Origin: Letharia columbiana
Lineage: Eukaryota; Ascomycota; Lecanoromycetes; Lecanorales; Parmeliaceae
DNA length: 64,000 nucleotides
NCBI RefSeq assembly: GCF_014066305.1
Contig: NW_023501036.1
Coordinates: 1,437,501 to 1,501,500, forward strand
Direction of reading: 5' to 3'
Shown here in pieces: positions 1-10,924 of this stretch (the first letter of the stretch is position 1; each line of letters starts with the position of its first letter). Under the pieces are notes generated by a model. That model was not told the origin of the DNA and searched no databases. It was given only the letters and a program-made list of their open reading frames with translations. Made by a program: the position numbers and the translations under genes.

Positions 1-1634
1 ATAGAATTATCCAAGCAGAAACCGAACAACCAGGCTGTTTCAGTTACGTCCACCCAGGAAGGACCTACTAGAGAATCCGCGGCAAGTATTGGCGCCCATG
101 CGGGGAATAGGGATCAAGTCGCTGATCAGACTGTGGATCTGAGTCAACCATGCTCAAGATCGGGGCAGCATTGGAAGACTGAGTATGAGCAATACCACAA
201 GAGGTCGAATCGCGAAATGAAGAAGATCATCATGTATGGCCAGAATGTGAAGTCGTATGCCGTTAAAAAGGACTCTGAAGCTACTGGCCTTGGCGAGAAG
301 CTGAAGAAGGAGCTGGCCAAGGTTGCTGCAATGGAAAAAAAGTATCGAAGCTAGCCGCGCAGCTAAACAACTTTCACGCGCAAGGTCCAGAAGGGGAGAG
401 CGAGCAGACTAGGCTTGTCAGTGAGCTGGCACAACAGACAGCCTTGGCCATACGATACAAGCAAAAAGCCGACCAGTACAGAAGAGCGATGCAGAAGGAG
501 AATCGTGCTGATGGCTCAGTTGGCGAACGACATGATATCCAGGCAATGGAAGAGACTGATGAATGGTCAACCAAGGAGGCAAATTCTCCAGAAATTGTTG
601 CTCGGTCCGCAGAAAAAGATATGTTACACGCCCAACTGGAGAGCTTGCGTATGAGTGCGAAAAAAGCAGAAGATCAAGCCGCAAAGCTCGAAGCTGAGAA
701 CGGTGCACTCAAGCGAAGCCTAGCGAGAGTCAAAGGGGAGATGATGAGCTATGAATCACGGCGGCAAGCAAGAGAAGAGAGGCTCAAGAGAAGGGAAGCA
801 AAGTGCAAGGCCGATCAGAAGGTATGCGAAGCTCAACTTGCGAAGCTTACCGTCGAGCATCAAAATCTCCTGCTTGCCTCTGGTCAGCCATCAAAAGCCG
901 AAGGTCTAGCTCAACCACAACCATCGGCGTGCTCGGACGATCTAAGAGGACTTGATGGGAACCCAAAATCATCAGAAGGGGCGCTCGCAACTGGCGATGA
1001 AATGGATCATGGGCCTGTTGAGCAGAATCGCGTCTCCAAGGTATACCTTTCGCCTCGCAAGAGCAGATTGCAAAAGTCTGTGGTCGATATATGGACATTG
1101 AGCAGTCCCAGAGATGCCGTTGACGGTGGATCACTCTCGAAATTACCCCCGGAGCTTCCTCCTTCCAGTGTCAGACACGACATACAACGGACGCTAAAGG
1201 AGATTGATCAGAACCTTATCCCTGAACAGCATCCGGGGACCAAGTCGTTTCCTAAGATCCATCTCTCGCAGGCAAATGATGCCCACAAACCACCTACACA
1301 AACCACGCCTCAGCCTCAATCAGGCGTGTCATCACCAATCCACCGCACGCATAATCGGAGACCCACCATCAGCTCGCCACGACCGGCCACGCTTGATCTC
1401 ACCTCAAGTCCTGCTGAACTCGAGCCGTCAAAGGCGATCCTTAGGCCCAGTGTCAAACCCTCGACGGCGACCCTGGGTCGATCGTCGAGCTTCACGTCAA
1501 GGGTAGGCAGTCGGACCAGCACCATGACCTCGGCCAGAGGTTCGGCGTTGTCGGCTGAGAGGGCAGCGGCTGCAAAGGCGAGGTTGGCGGCGAGGAGTGC
1601 CGAGAAACGGAAGGGGCGGGAAAGGGAAGGGTAG
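1..1634 (+). CDS. cut12: Spindle-pole-body protein Cut12-like, 5' partial, one frame break
   Basis: The gene enters from the left edge, so its start is missing. The product is a coiled-coil protein of the Cut12 family, which anchors at the fungal spindle pole body and promotes mitotic entry. The visible part has a conserved basic/coiled-coil block (window residues about 50-125, with WKTEYEQYH and LGEKLKKELAKVAAMEKK), a long Lys/Glu-rich heptad region to about residue 290, and a Ser/Pro/Thr-rich tail ending KGREREG. The frame is open from base 1 to the TAG at 352-354. It continues as ...VSKLAAQLNN in another frame from about 339 to the stop at 1632-1634. One extra A in the A7 run at 335-341 joins the two halves exactly (AMEKK+VSKLAAQ). 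I read this as one gene with a one-base deletion or sequencing error. The family call is from memory of conserved blocks. Confidence 0.75.
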
Positions 1635-2165
1635 GTTGCCTCGCTTGGACTTTGTGCACAGTGGGTGCAAACATCGGCTATCCAAAACGACGAGCAAGGT
1701 CAGCTGGGTGGTTAGAATTGGGATATTTTGAGTAGCACTCTTTATCAGTAGTAGCGATTGAAAAGTATTCTATTCGTTGTGAAGAGACCTAGTTTCAGTC
1801 GCTGACATCCAGGAGAGAAGATATTCGTGAGCATCAACGACATTGAATGAATGACTGCACTGTTGGGGTGTCTGATTGTGTTAATTCTATGCTATTAGAT
1901 TTGATCGTTCAGGGTAAGGCCCAGGTAAGTCGAGCATTCCACCAGCCTCCTGCTGTGACTCCAATTTGGCACGACCTTCAGCGCCATGTATGTGGACTCC
2001 GTCCGTGATAATGACCCACCAATGATATGCAGGGACAAGGACCACCAACGCCTTGTGAACACCGTTCGCTATGCCGCGATCAAAGCAAATGTCTAACAAA
2101 GGCGAGTAAGGAGGGGCGAAGTTTGCAGGTTGGCGATCTGTAGCTGAGTTTGTGCTGCCCGCTCC
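1635..2165. other. Convergent intergenic region between cut12 and ubc3
   Basis: This is the 3' flank of two convergent genes. Only short open frames without recognisable protein character are present, on both strands. AT-rich stretches near 1700-1780 and 1860-1910 could hold polyadenylation signals. Nothing else was seen. Confidence 0.5.
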
Positions 2166-2933
2166 CTAAAGGGTTTCATCATCCTCGTTCTCTGGATCTT
2201 CGTCATCACCCTCTTCTTGATCATCGTCGTCCGGAAGACCATCATTCCCATCCTCCGTCATCTCGGCATCGGTGTCACTTCCCCCAAAATCATCCTCCTC
2301 ATCGCTATCGACCCAGAACTCTCGATCATCGACAGGTTTTTCCGGTATCCTCGCCGTAGATTCGTGTGTCGGCATGACGAAGCCTGCTGGGATATCCTCT
2401 TTACTCTTCTCCACATCTGCCTTGGCCTTTTTCTTGAAACCTTCTGTGTTCTTCCGCAGCATCACACCAGCATCGACATTGGCTGGAGAGGAGCACTCGG
2501 CGTCATCGAGGAGCGAGATGATGGAAAGGAGGATGGATTCCACCCGTTGTGCTGGTGACCAGCGTTCCCCAGCACTCTCGCCGGACATCTCATCGTCGCC
2601 TGGGGCATGTAGGATGGAGATGCAGAGTTTCCCATCCGCGTAGATATTTGGGTGGAAGAGGGCACGGTTGAACTGGAAAGAAGGAGGGGTGTAGGGGTAG
2701 TTGTGGGGAAAGTTCATCTTGGCTTTGAAGTAGCCACCGTAATAGAGGGAACCAGGGTTGATAACAATAAGAGCAACGTTCCAGTTGAAAATGTCATCGT
2801 TGTTGAGCTGCAGAGAGGTTAGTGAGGGTTCATTGTGGGTTGATGTGATTGGCCGAAGGCTGACCTCAACGTTGACCCATTTCTCTTGGGATAGAGCCTT
2901 GTACTCGTTTTGAAGGATCTTGCTTGCTGCCAT
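2166..2933 (-). CDS. Ubiquitin-conjugating enzyme E2, Cdc34/Ubc3 type
   Basis: This E2 passes ubiquitin to substrates, classically with SCF ligases at the G1/S step. The UBC fold covers about residues 7-175, with FNWNVALIVINPG, the HPNIYADGKLC active-site segment (catalytic Cys about residue 85), and the acidic loop between CISILHAP and GERWSP that marks Cdc34/Ubc7-type enzymes. The tail is strongly acidic (DDDDQEEGDDEDPENEDDE), as in Cdc34. Exons are 2865-2933 and 2166-2807 on the minus strand, 236 aa. The 57-nt intron (2808-2864, GTCAGC...CTGCAG, branch CACTAAC) is a multiple of three with no stop, so an unspliced frame stays open. Removing it gives the conserved VNVE-LNNDDIFNW junction. 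The tail length fits Cdc34, but the exact orthologue is inferred. Confidence 0.9.
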   Translation of the reverse strand: MAASKILQNEYKALSQEKWVNVEVSLRPITSTHNEPSLTSLQLNNDDIFNWNVALIVINPGSLYYGGYFKAKMNFPHNYPYTPPSFQFNRALFHPNIYADGKLCISILHAPGDDEMSGESAGERWSPAQRVESILLSIISLLDDAECSSPANVDAGVMLRKNTEGFKKKAKADVEKSKEDIPAGFVMPTHESTARIPEKPVDDREFWVDSDEEDDFGGSDTDAEMTEDGNDGLPDDDDQEEGDDEDPENEDDETL

Positions 2934-3556
2934 CTTGACTCAACGGATGGCGTGAAGCTGACTGGTCAAGAAGGGTAGAGTGCAGGTGGGAGCTCAGTTG
3001 CTAAAGGATGAGTGTCTTTGGTGTATCGGTTGCGGTGATGCTGAAGAGGAAGAAGAGGGATGAAGGAAAGGAGGAAGATGGTCTGCTGGTTTAAGTACTT
3101 GGAATGAGGGTGTGTGTTATCGATTCATACATATTCATGGTGTTGTTTGTGTGAAGTCGGAGTAATCTTTGACACGGTCAGCCTAGACCAGTGAGGATAA
3201 GTACGTTCAAGAGGGCACCCGTTTCAGTCGGATGACGAAAGTCACACCAGAGCTTTCGCCGCTGGATTTATGGAAGACACGCTAAAGGTAGGCTAAGGTA
3301 TGCTAATCCCCGGAACAGGGTTTTGAATTTGTTATACTCTAAAGTACGGAGAGGTATTTGTTCTTTAAAGCAGCTTTGGCATGTTATCAAGCTGCCGGAA
3401 TACAGGTACGTACATATGTACATTGCTTTACATGTAATTTATATTCCTAGTGCATTTCATATCATTGCTGACCATGTTTTGAAAGCAGTGATTAAGTGTT
3501 TTTGAAAATAAAGTCTTTAATGAATTGTCGGGAGAGATGCCTTGCATCGGGTATCT

Positions 3557-3582
3557 GGCATCCGGCATCCGGCATCCGGCAA
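3557..3582. repeat. Tandem 7-mer GGCATCC, about 3.5 copies
   Basis: The heptamer GGCATCC is repeated head to tail, starting inside TCTGGCATCC and ending in GGCAATGG. A related GCATCGGGTATCT lies just before it, suggesting a slightly longer decayed array. Confidence 0.85.
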
Positions 3583-3854
3583 TGGTGAAAAGAATGACCG
3601 AATGACGGATTCTGTCTAGTGTATGTCTACTTTATCCTTATGGCTTATGCCCTTCCTCCCTCGTCGCTCGAATTATTGACTGCCGTGACTTGTGACTGTT
3701 AACGATTCTCATCAACTTACTCTATCAGCTTGCTCTACCAACTTCTTTGGTAGCGTCAAACAATCGGCAATGCTATGCTCAGTCACGGATACACATACAG
3801 AGCAAGGCCACCTGCTTCCAAAGAGACTGCCTCGAGTGCTTTCCATCTCTCTCT

Positions 3855-3872
3855 CTCTCTCTCGAGAGAGAG
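3855..3872. repeat. (CT)n(GA)n perfect 18-bp palindrome
   Basis: A CT dinucleotide run from about 3847 flips into a GA run at CTCGAG. Nine bases on each side of the centre between 3863 and 3864 pair perfectly. It lies about 230 bp upstream of the MRJP start codon and could form a hairpin or bind GAGA-type proteins. The role is unknown. Confidence 0.85.
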
Positions 3873-4099
3873 TCTAGACCCAAACCCTTCCGACGACGCA
3901 ATGATGATGCAAGGGAAGGAACGTACGGCTCTTAAATAATTCCATACTTGCTAATGGCAATGCTGTCTGCCATCTCCTCTCGCTTTTTGCTTCTACATTG
4001 CTTCAGACTCTTCGCTTGATAGCTTCTCTTCTAGCAAGCAACGCTTTCATCAGCATACTCTCCATACTCAACACCTCAATACTGCATCAATTCGGCAGT

Positions 4100-5734
4100 A
4101 TGAAGCTCAATATCCTCTTGGCCGTCGGCGGTCTGTCATGCTTTGCAGCTGCTCAGTCAACTCAGTCCATTACATATCAGAATCTGACATATGCAAATGT
4201 TCGCCGCGATTCTGGCTTAACCGGTCCACCAGTTGAAGAAGTCCATTATTACTATGATCAATGGCCAATCGGACTGGCGGTTTCAAAGCAAGGTCGCATT
4301 TTCGTCTGTTATACAAGGGGAACATACGTTAGTGAACCTTATCGCCTTACCATATGCTTCAGATGACTGAGTACCTTCTAGGCATACACCTTGGGCGAGG
4401 TCTTCAATACTACAGCCGAAGTCCCCTATCCAAACCTAGAATTAAATACTCCTCCCGGAGGCCTGTCTACTTCACTTAACGGTATCCCTTTCGGTAGCAA
4501 CTCTACGGACAGCTTCATTAGCGTTCAAGCCCTGTTCATTACTCCCGATGATACGCTCTGGGTTCTCGATACTGGAAGACCCAGCACGAACGAGACAGAA
4601 ATGCTTACCATGCCATACGCGTCTCCTGGCGGGCCAAAGCTGGTAGCTCTCAATCTGACGAGTAATTCAATCATTCGAACCTACAATTTCCCGTCAAGCG
4701 TTCACTTTCCAGATTCCTACATGAACGACCTCCGATTTGATATGCGTGCGAACGCCACGGCATCAGGCAAGGGCATAGCGTACATCAATGACAGCAGCAA
4801 CGAGGGCCGTACGGGCTTTATCATGCTCGATCTTGGTACCGGACAGTCATGGCGCCAGCTAACCCAGCATCCAGTACGTGTATTTCGAGTTTATATATCC
4901 TCTTTTGGACCAGATCTTGAGCCTTTAGACATATCTTGAGAGTGTATACTCTGTAGACATGTTCCAAGGCTCAACACACCCTCTCGGATAGGCGACGCTG
5001 ACTCTGAAACCATGTCCTAGTCTACACTCCGAACTTTCGAGGATGTGCCTTCATATCAAGGAATGCCCTTCTATCAACGCAGTCCCGGCTTGGCTCTGAC
5101 CAATATCCAGGAAGGGCTCGATGGCATCGAGCTCTCCTTGTACGGCGACGTGATGTACTATTCACCTCTGACAAGCGACTATCTCTACAGCATTGAAACG
5201 CAGTATCTCCGTTCGAATCCCATGGATGACGTCCTAAGCTCGCAACGAGCATCGAATAATGTCAAAAGCCTTGGCCAGCGAGGCGGGAACGCCAATGGTT
5301 TCAGCGCCGACAGTAACGGAGCTGTGTACATGCGTAAGTTATACTTTCCGAGGCATTTCTTCCCCATCCATGCTGTCTTATGAGTCGTCAGACGTGCCTA
5401 AAGAGTTCTCTGCTCCTAAGACATGTCTCGCGACTCAGAATTCCTTCCTAAGGACTAATGCTGACTCCAAAATCATCAAGTCATGCCGGAGCAGAACGCC
5501 ATTTACATTTACAACTCCACGACGTTGCAGGCGGAGCCGTATGTTCGGGATCCACGAATCATTTGGCCCGATTCATCGAACGTTGGATTCGATGGCTACA
5601 TCTACTTCAACATCAATCAGTTGCCTTACCAGCCTGATTGGAACAACGGCACTGATTTGAGGCAGTACCCGGGACTAATACTAAGATCCAAATTGCCAAA
5701 CAATGGAACCAAAAGTACTGTGCTAGCAGCTTAG
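4100..5734 (+). CDS. Secreted major royal jelly/yellow-family protein
   Basis: Exons 4100-4327, 4382-4873, 5021-5333 and 5481-5734 join to 428 aa with no internal stop. Residues 1-19 (MKLNILLAVGGLSCFAAAQ) form a signal peptide. The rest has the six-blade propeller blocks of the MRJP/yellow family: QWPIGLAVSKQGRIFVCY, LWVLDTGRP, the SYMNDLRFD strand, GTGQSWR, DGIELS...YYSPLTSDYLY and NANGFSADSNGAVYM. N-glycosylation sites (NxS/T) are frequent, fitting secretion. In fungi the substrate of this family is not known. The first intron is an ordinary 54 nt. The second and third are both exactly 147 nt and belong to the introner-like family described separately. The start was chosen because it opens directly on the signal peptide; an upstream frame to 3998 is also open. 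Confidence 0.88.
4874..5020 (+). repeat. Introner-like intron, copy 1 (147 nt)
   Basis: The GT-AG intron begins GTACGTGTATTTCGAG, carries two GACATR-TT/CTTG core motifs, and ends GCTGACTCTGAAACC...CCTAG. It shares start, core and branch-region words with the introns at 5334, 55921, 57553 and 60720. It sits between phase-0 codons of the MRJP gene. Confidence 0.75.
5334..5480 (+). repeat. Introner-like intron, copy 2 (147 nt)
   Basis: This GT-AG intron is the same length as copy 1. It contains AAGACATGTCTCGCGACTC and, near the 3' end, AATGCTGACTCCAAAATC. The 5' end (GTAAGTTATACTTTCCGAGG) is more diverged than in other copies. It interrupts the MRJP gene after the first base of a Leu codon. Confidence 0.72.
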
Positions 5735-5872
5735 AAGTGTGCTCATGGAACAGCAGCATGAATATTGTACATAAATCCAATCAGAAAGAAGCTAATGCTG
5801 TACTTCTACATGTGCATTGATTGTCAAACCTGAAATGGCTCCAACCAATCTTGTAGCGAAACACCACGGCTT

Positions 5873-8574
5873 TTATTCGATATGAGCAGAGCTCATGGCG
5901 TTTGCAAACATCTCTCGACATCGAACTCTAGCCCCCAATTTTGCACACAGCAAAAAAGCCCCACTCAGTTTCCGATGCAAACTATACGTCTCCTCCGGTG
6001 GTGGCGCCAGCCTTTCCCTTACCATCACGGGTATGAACCCCCTCACCCTATCCGTAATCGTCTGATCCCGAAAATCGTAGACCTCTGCTGCATTCTCGGC
6101 GAACGGTTCCGCAAGCGTCAATACGGAACCGACATGCGCGTTGAGCATAGCCTGACTTTCATGCCCCGTCAAATACCCCAATTGAATGCTCAAGTCGCGG
6201 ACGGCAGCGCGGTCGCAGCGAGAAGCAGCGAGCAGGGTGCGGATGTAGGGCTCTATGAAATGGTCCGGAAATTCTCGGCTGGCTCCGAAATCAAGGAGCT
6301 CGAGTTTGTGAGTTGAGGCGTTGTAGAGGAAATTTGTCCAATTGGGATCGGTCTGCATGAACTTGAACTCTGTGATCTCGCGCAGGCAGAGACGTAGTAT
6401 CTGGGTGCCGATCCAGTCTCGTTGCTCTTGAGTGAAGTTTTGGACTTTGGTTACACCGGTGCCGTGGAGGAATTCTGCGGTTAGGACTTGTGGGCCAGAG
6501 GCTTCGGATATGATAGTTGGTACGTGGAAGACATCTTCTTCATCAGCGAGAAGACCACGAAAGCGTTCGCCCATCTCGGCTTCGCGGACGTAATCGCATT
6601 CCCAGGCTAGTTCGGTTCGGGCGTTCGCAATCGTCTTGTCTAGGAAGAGGCCTTTGGGGAGAAGGCGGGACGCGGTGAGAAGTATGGAGAGGTTCGAGAG
6701 GTCGCTATCGATGGAGTCGGCGACGCCTGGGTATTGGACCTTCACTGCGACACGCTGGCCTGAGGATTTCAGAATAGCGCTGTGGACTTGGCCAATGGAT
6801 GCGGCTGCTAGAGGCTTTTCGTCGAAAGAGGAGAAGAGATCGCGCCAATCTGCGCCGAGGTTACTTGCAAGAACTTTGTTACGTTGAGAAGCGGGCATGT
6901 AGTCGGCGCTGTCTTGGACTCGTTGCAAAACTTCGTTGATCGGTCCTGGCAGCATTCTCGAATCTTTGGCGAGCATGAGCGATTGTGCAGGGAGTAGTAG
7001 GTGGTGACCGACCTTGAAAGCTCATCATCTGCCCCAATTTCAGGGCCGCACCTCGCATCCTGGATAGCTTGGCCACGAGTCTTTCCATATTGCCAGCGCT
7101 GAGCATCAAAGACCCAACAGCATCACCACTGCCTCCTGTAGCGCGACGGAGGCTTTCGCCAACTGCCCCAAAAGCCATGGACGTGGCTAGACCTCCGTAT
7201 TGCCAAAATCTGCCAAACCGAGAAGACGGCACCCGAGATTCTTGCATCCTGTATGGAGGTTTTGTTGGACCTGGTTCAAGGTCTGTTGGTAGCTAGGAAA
7301 ACGCTGTCAGTCAATCAGTATCCAAATTATGAATATGTCTCGTACGAAACTTGCCTGAGACGGATCCGCGGACCTGGCTTCCGCGTCTTCGGCCATGTCT
7401 GTGATTAGGTCGTGCATATCCTCGCTGCTCTTGGCTTGAGAAGGCGTTGAATCTACGATCCCGGCTGGCGGATTTTGAGCTCCGTCTTGACTCTCTTGTC
7501 CTGATGTCCGAACACTGGATGAGACCTGGTCCTTCTCATGTAGAGGCTTGCTCGGCTTGGGGTGACCACCCAACATCCTAGCTACCCTTGGACTGTGAAA
7601 CAACTCGGTGTACGCTTCGTCGGAAAGTCGCTCTTGCTCTGGAACAGCTTGTGCTTGCGGAACGGGCCGTTCTTCATTTTTAGAAGATGCAGAGGAGAAG
7701 ACATCTTGATTGATTTGAGCATCAGAGACATGCTTATCACTTTCTTGGGCGTCTTCCGTATCCTTTGGCACTGTGACACGCGGCAGAGCTGAATGTACCT
7801 GTCCATCTGATGACAAAGGCGTGTAGAAGACATCCCAATCTTGATCTGCTTTCAAATCTAGCTCCTCAGAATGGGCGGGAAGGTGAAAGCTCAACAGCCT
7901 GAAATAGGGTCCGCTTTTCTGCCTGCCGTTGTAGGGTTTTAGATTTCTCAGCGATCACAGGATCTGTTCCCTTTTGGATTTGGAATACTCGTTCTGCCTG
8001 ATAGAGTGGGCTGTAGGCCCTCGTCTGTCTCCTCTCTTCCATCAGCTAACGGGGCTTTCGCGGGTTCTGTTTGCGGCAACTCGTTGTATGAGTCTTTATC
8101 TCGCTCTGGCACTTCAGCAGTATCTGCTGGAAGCATTGATCCATCGGGTAGCGGGTATCTTTTCGCCTTTTCTTGCCTCACACCTAGATTAGCATCTGGT
8201 GGAGGATCCGCAGCAGCATTCTGGTCTGGTCTTTCGTAGAAATGATCCTGGGAAAGACCATCCTTCTTCACCGATCCCTCGGTTGTCCCAGAAGCCCCAT
8301 CTTGACTGGGTATGGGCGCACCCTGGGTAGACTTTCTTGGTTGCGAAGCCTGCGTAGAATAATCGGGTTCGGGTCCATTGAAACGTTCTGCCAAAACCGA
8401 GGCAGCTTTCACCGTGAGGGTGACTCGGTCAGTCTGTGACTTAACAGCTTTAGCAAGAGAGGATGTCTTGCTGTAAACGTCCAACTGGTGTTGGCGGAGG
8501 GCGACATGCTTTGCAGCAACGCCTTGGGAAGCCTTGAATATGGCTGCTATATCAAGGAGGCGTCTTCCGGTCAT
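5873..8574 (-). CDS. coq8: COQ8/ABC1-family atypical kinase (ubiquinone biosynthesis)
   Basis: The product is the mitochondrial UbiB/COQ8 kinase-like ATPase that supports coenzyme Q assembly. Exons on the minus strand are 7346-8574, 7013-7292 and 5873-6963, with introns of 53 nt (7293-7345) and 49 nt (6964-7012). The N-terminus ([13 protein letters not shown]...) suits mitochondrial import. Core motifs are the KxGQ helix [11 protein letters not shown], the Ala-rich loop AAASIGQVH, the catalytic Lys in VAVKVQYPG, and [21 protein letters not shown] and [10 protein letters not shown]. Exon 1 contains two one-base frame breaks, near 7961-7976 (after NPKG) and about 7873-7915 (before [11 protein letters not shown]). 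Each is cured by dropping one base, giving about 865 aa. Both lie in the variable linker, not the kinase core. They could be errors or true lesions. Confidence 0.9.
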
Positions 8575-9003
8575 CGCAGAGCGCTTCCAACGTAATACGG
8601 CCTGTATAGCGTCTCCATGGAAATCTCTGCAATCATGAAAATATGCAGTTCATGCAAGCTGTTCGACCATGGTCTCTACTAATTAGTGACGGTCAATAGT
8701 GCAGCTTTGCCGACAGCAGACAGAACTTGAAACAGCAAGCGGAGCCGGCGTAGATCATCTCAGGTTCCAACAAGTATAAAAGTATCAACGTCTGTCTGTC
8801 AGCACTAGAATTCCAACAACAAATGTTCCTTTGAGCATCTCTCCCTACGCCGTTTCTGATAGCAGCTTGGACTGTGGGCACTCTCATCTCGATGTTGCCG
8901 TCTAAACCGTCAGCTTCCTTGCGCACTCGCCATTGCCAGTGCCTTTGAACCGACGCTCGAGGTTCCACTGCTGGGAGAGCGAGCTGGCCTACTCCCTTCA
9001 CCC
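8575..9003. promoter_or_regulatory. Divergent promoter region, coq8 and mid1
   Basis: 429 bp lie between two divergent start codons. No clear TATA box or repeat was seen. Short open frames here are not convincing. Confidence 0.5.
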
Positions 9004-10924
9004 ATGCGACTACCTAGGAGCGCGTATCTTCCGCAACGAACAGTGCCCTCGCCCCTTGCCTCTTTTCCCCTTCTTCTCGCCTCTACAGCCGCTCTGTTCA
9101 CTCAACATGCCTTTGCAGCACACGAGGACTCGATAACCCATAAGGATGACAACCACCCACGATCACATAGTGCTTTTGAGGTTGATGTAGGACATAATCT
9201 AGAAAGATATGAGCCAGAGTTCGCTGGCGCTGATCGAAGCATCATCGGCAGAGCTGGAGAAGTCATTCCAGCATTGGGGAACAATGCCCCAGGCATCCTG
9301 AATATTGGTCAAAGCGCTAGCCAATACTGGACTTTTCCCAGTACAACGTTATTTGGACCCAACTCGCCTCAGACACCTGGCCTTCCATCATACTTCGAGG
9401 GGCAAAACGTCTCTGTCACTCCAGATGCCCCAGGCGAAATCGAACTCTACATAAGTCTTACGACTTGCGAGCAGCCGCTTGCGACAGACCCTAATCAAAC
9501 TGCTGCCCCAGATCAGTTGATGCTCTACGTTTCAACATCTTCCAACAATCAACAGCCTGATCAGAAAAATTGTGATCATGTCGTGCTAATTGTTGGGGGC
9601 TTTGGCTGGTTGAACATATCCGTCAAGAATGATGTATATTTTGGGGTCTATGCTCCTGCAAATGAGGGCTATGATGGGGTCTATAACTATCAGCTCACGG
9701 CATCTATTGATGGCTTTTATGCCTCTTCATACAGCGACCCCAATGTTAAACTTGTTGATAGCGACACAAATTCCGCGCTCCTCTACACGAACAATACAAC
9801 CAGTACCACGAATTCCTCAAATTCTACGTTTCAGCAATGGATGAACAGACCACCAGTGTTTAGCTTGTTCGTGCAGAATCAGGACAATCCTTCCATACTC
9901 GGCGTGCAGAACTCAGTATGCGGATTGCAAAATCTGGCACAGATCCAAGGTCTCCCAGATGTCGAAACTGTTATGACAGCAGCTGGTGATAGCCTACCAA
10001 AACAACAATTCTATGTAAAGAATCTTAACTGGAGCTCGACATATTACGCCGTAGCAGCTATGATTGGCAACTCCACAGACCAAGGGTCCGGCGTCGTGGG
10101 TGGTGGAGGCACAGTGTGGAAGCCATCAAATATCACGACCAAGTCTTGTTAGTCCTTCGACATTCACCTGCCCTATTGCTGAATCTAACAGCGTTATTCC
10201 AGACGACAATTGCGCCCTTCTCTTCAACCTGCCCTTTTGCACTTCCGTTGCATACGCTGCTCCGGCTAATCCTAATACTTTCAACTCAACAGAACTTCTC
10301 GCTCACCACTACGATCAATACGCTCTTGGTATCTATCAAAACTTTACGAACTCACTCCAACAAATTCCGTGCAACACTACATCCTCCGCTCAGTATTCGC
10401 TTGCCAGAAACTGTAGCGATTGCGACGCCGCTTACAGACAGTGGCTTTGCGCGGTCACTATACCCAGATGCGAGGATATCTCGAATCCGGCTCCGTACAT
10501 GCAGCCCAGGGCGGTGAATCATTCATTCATCAACTCATCCTACGCAATTGCTGGGATTAATGGGGACTTGGCATTCAGCCCGCATAACCGCAGTAGGATC
10601 TCCTTCAACAGCAGTCGTAACCCCATGATTGATGCTGTAATCCGACCTGGTCCGTATAAGGAGCTGCTACCATGCAAAGACATATGTTATAACCTCATCC
10701 GGAGTTGTCCCGCTGCTTTGCAATTCGCATGTCCCTTAGAAGGGCATGGCTTGAATTACAGTTACGGAAGTCCTCATCCCGGGGGTGAGGTTAGGTGGTG
10801 CAACAGCCCATGGACGGGCATAAGTGGAGCTGCTGGCCTGAGGGTGACGAAAGTCGTGACGTTCTGTGCAGCTTTGGCTGCGGCGTTCTTGGCCACGACG
10901 TTATCAAATGGGTGTAGGATCTAG
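9004..10924 (+). CDS. mid1: Mid1-type stretch-activated calcium channel subunit
   Basis: Exons 9004-10147 and 10203-10924 join to 621 aa; the 55-nt intron is 10148-10202. Mid1 pairs with the Cch1 channel in the plasma membrane for high-affinity calcium uptake during stress and polar growth. The N-terminus has a hydrophobic signal segment (about residues 15-38). The middle is a Ser/Thr/Asn-rich extracellular region with many NxS/T sites (e.g. NNTTSTTNSSNSTF). The C-terminal third is the Cys-rich Mid1 domain (DNCALLFNLPFC, RNCSDCDAAYRQWLCAVTIP, LPCKDICYNLIRSCP). A hydrophobic tail near the end resembles a GPI or membrane anchor. The second of two AG acceptors was chosen because it restores the conserved DNCAL block. 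Confidence 0.92.

Larger units (their letters stand above)
2934..4099. promoter_or_regulatory. Divergent intergenic region between ubc3 and the MRJP gene
   Basis: About 1.17 kb separates two divergent start codons, so it should hold both promoters. It contains a short tandem repeat (3557-3582) and a CT/GA palindrome (3855-3872). A TATA-like CTTAAATAAT lies at about 3930, roughly 170 bp before the MRJP start, and CT-rich leader sequence follows (3960-4060). The open frames here are short and look accidental. Confidence 0.5.

Noticed and set aside
133..354. A small independent 73-codon gene at the left edge
   Set aside because: The frame is open back to base 1 and its sequence continues into the cut12 frame. 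It has no ATG of its own at the reported start.
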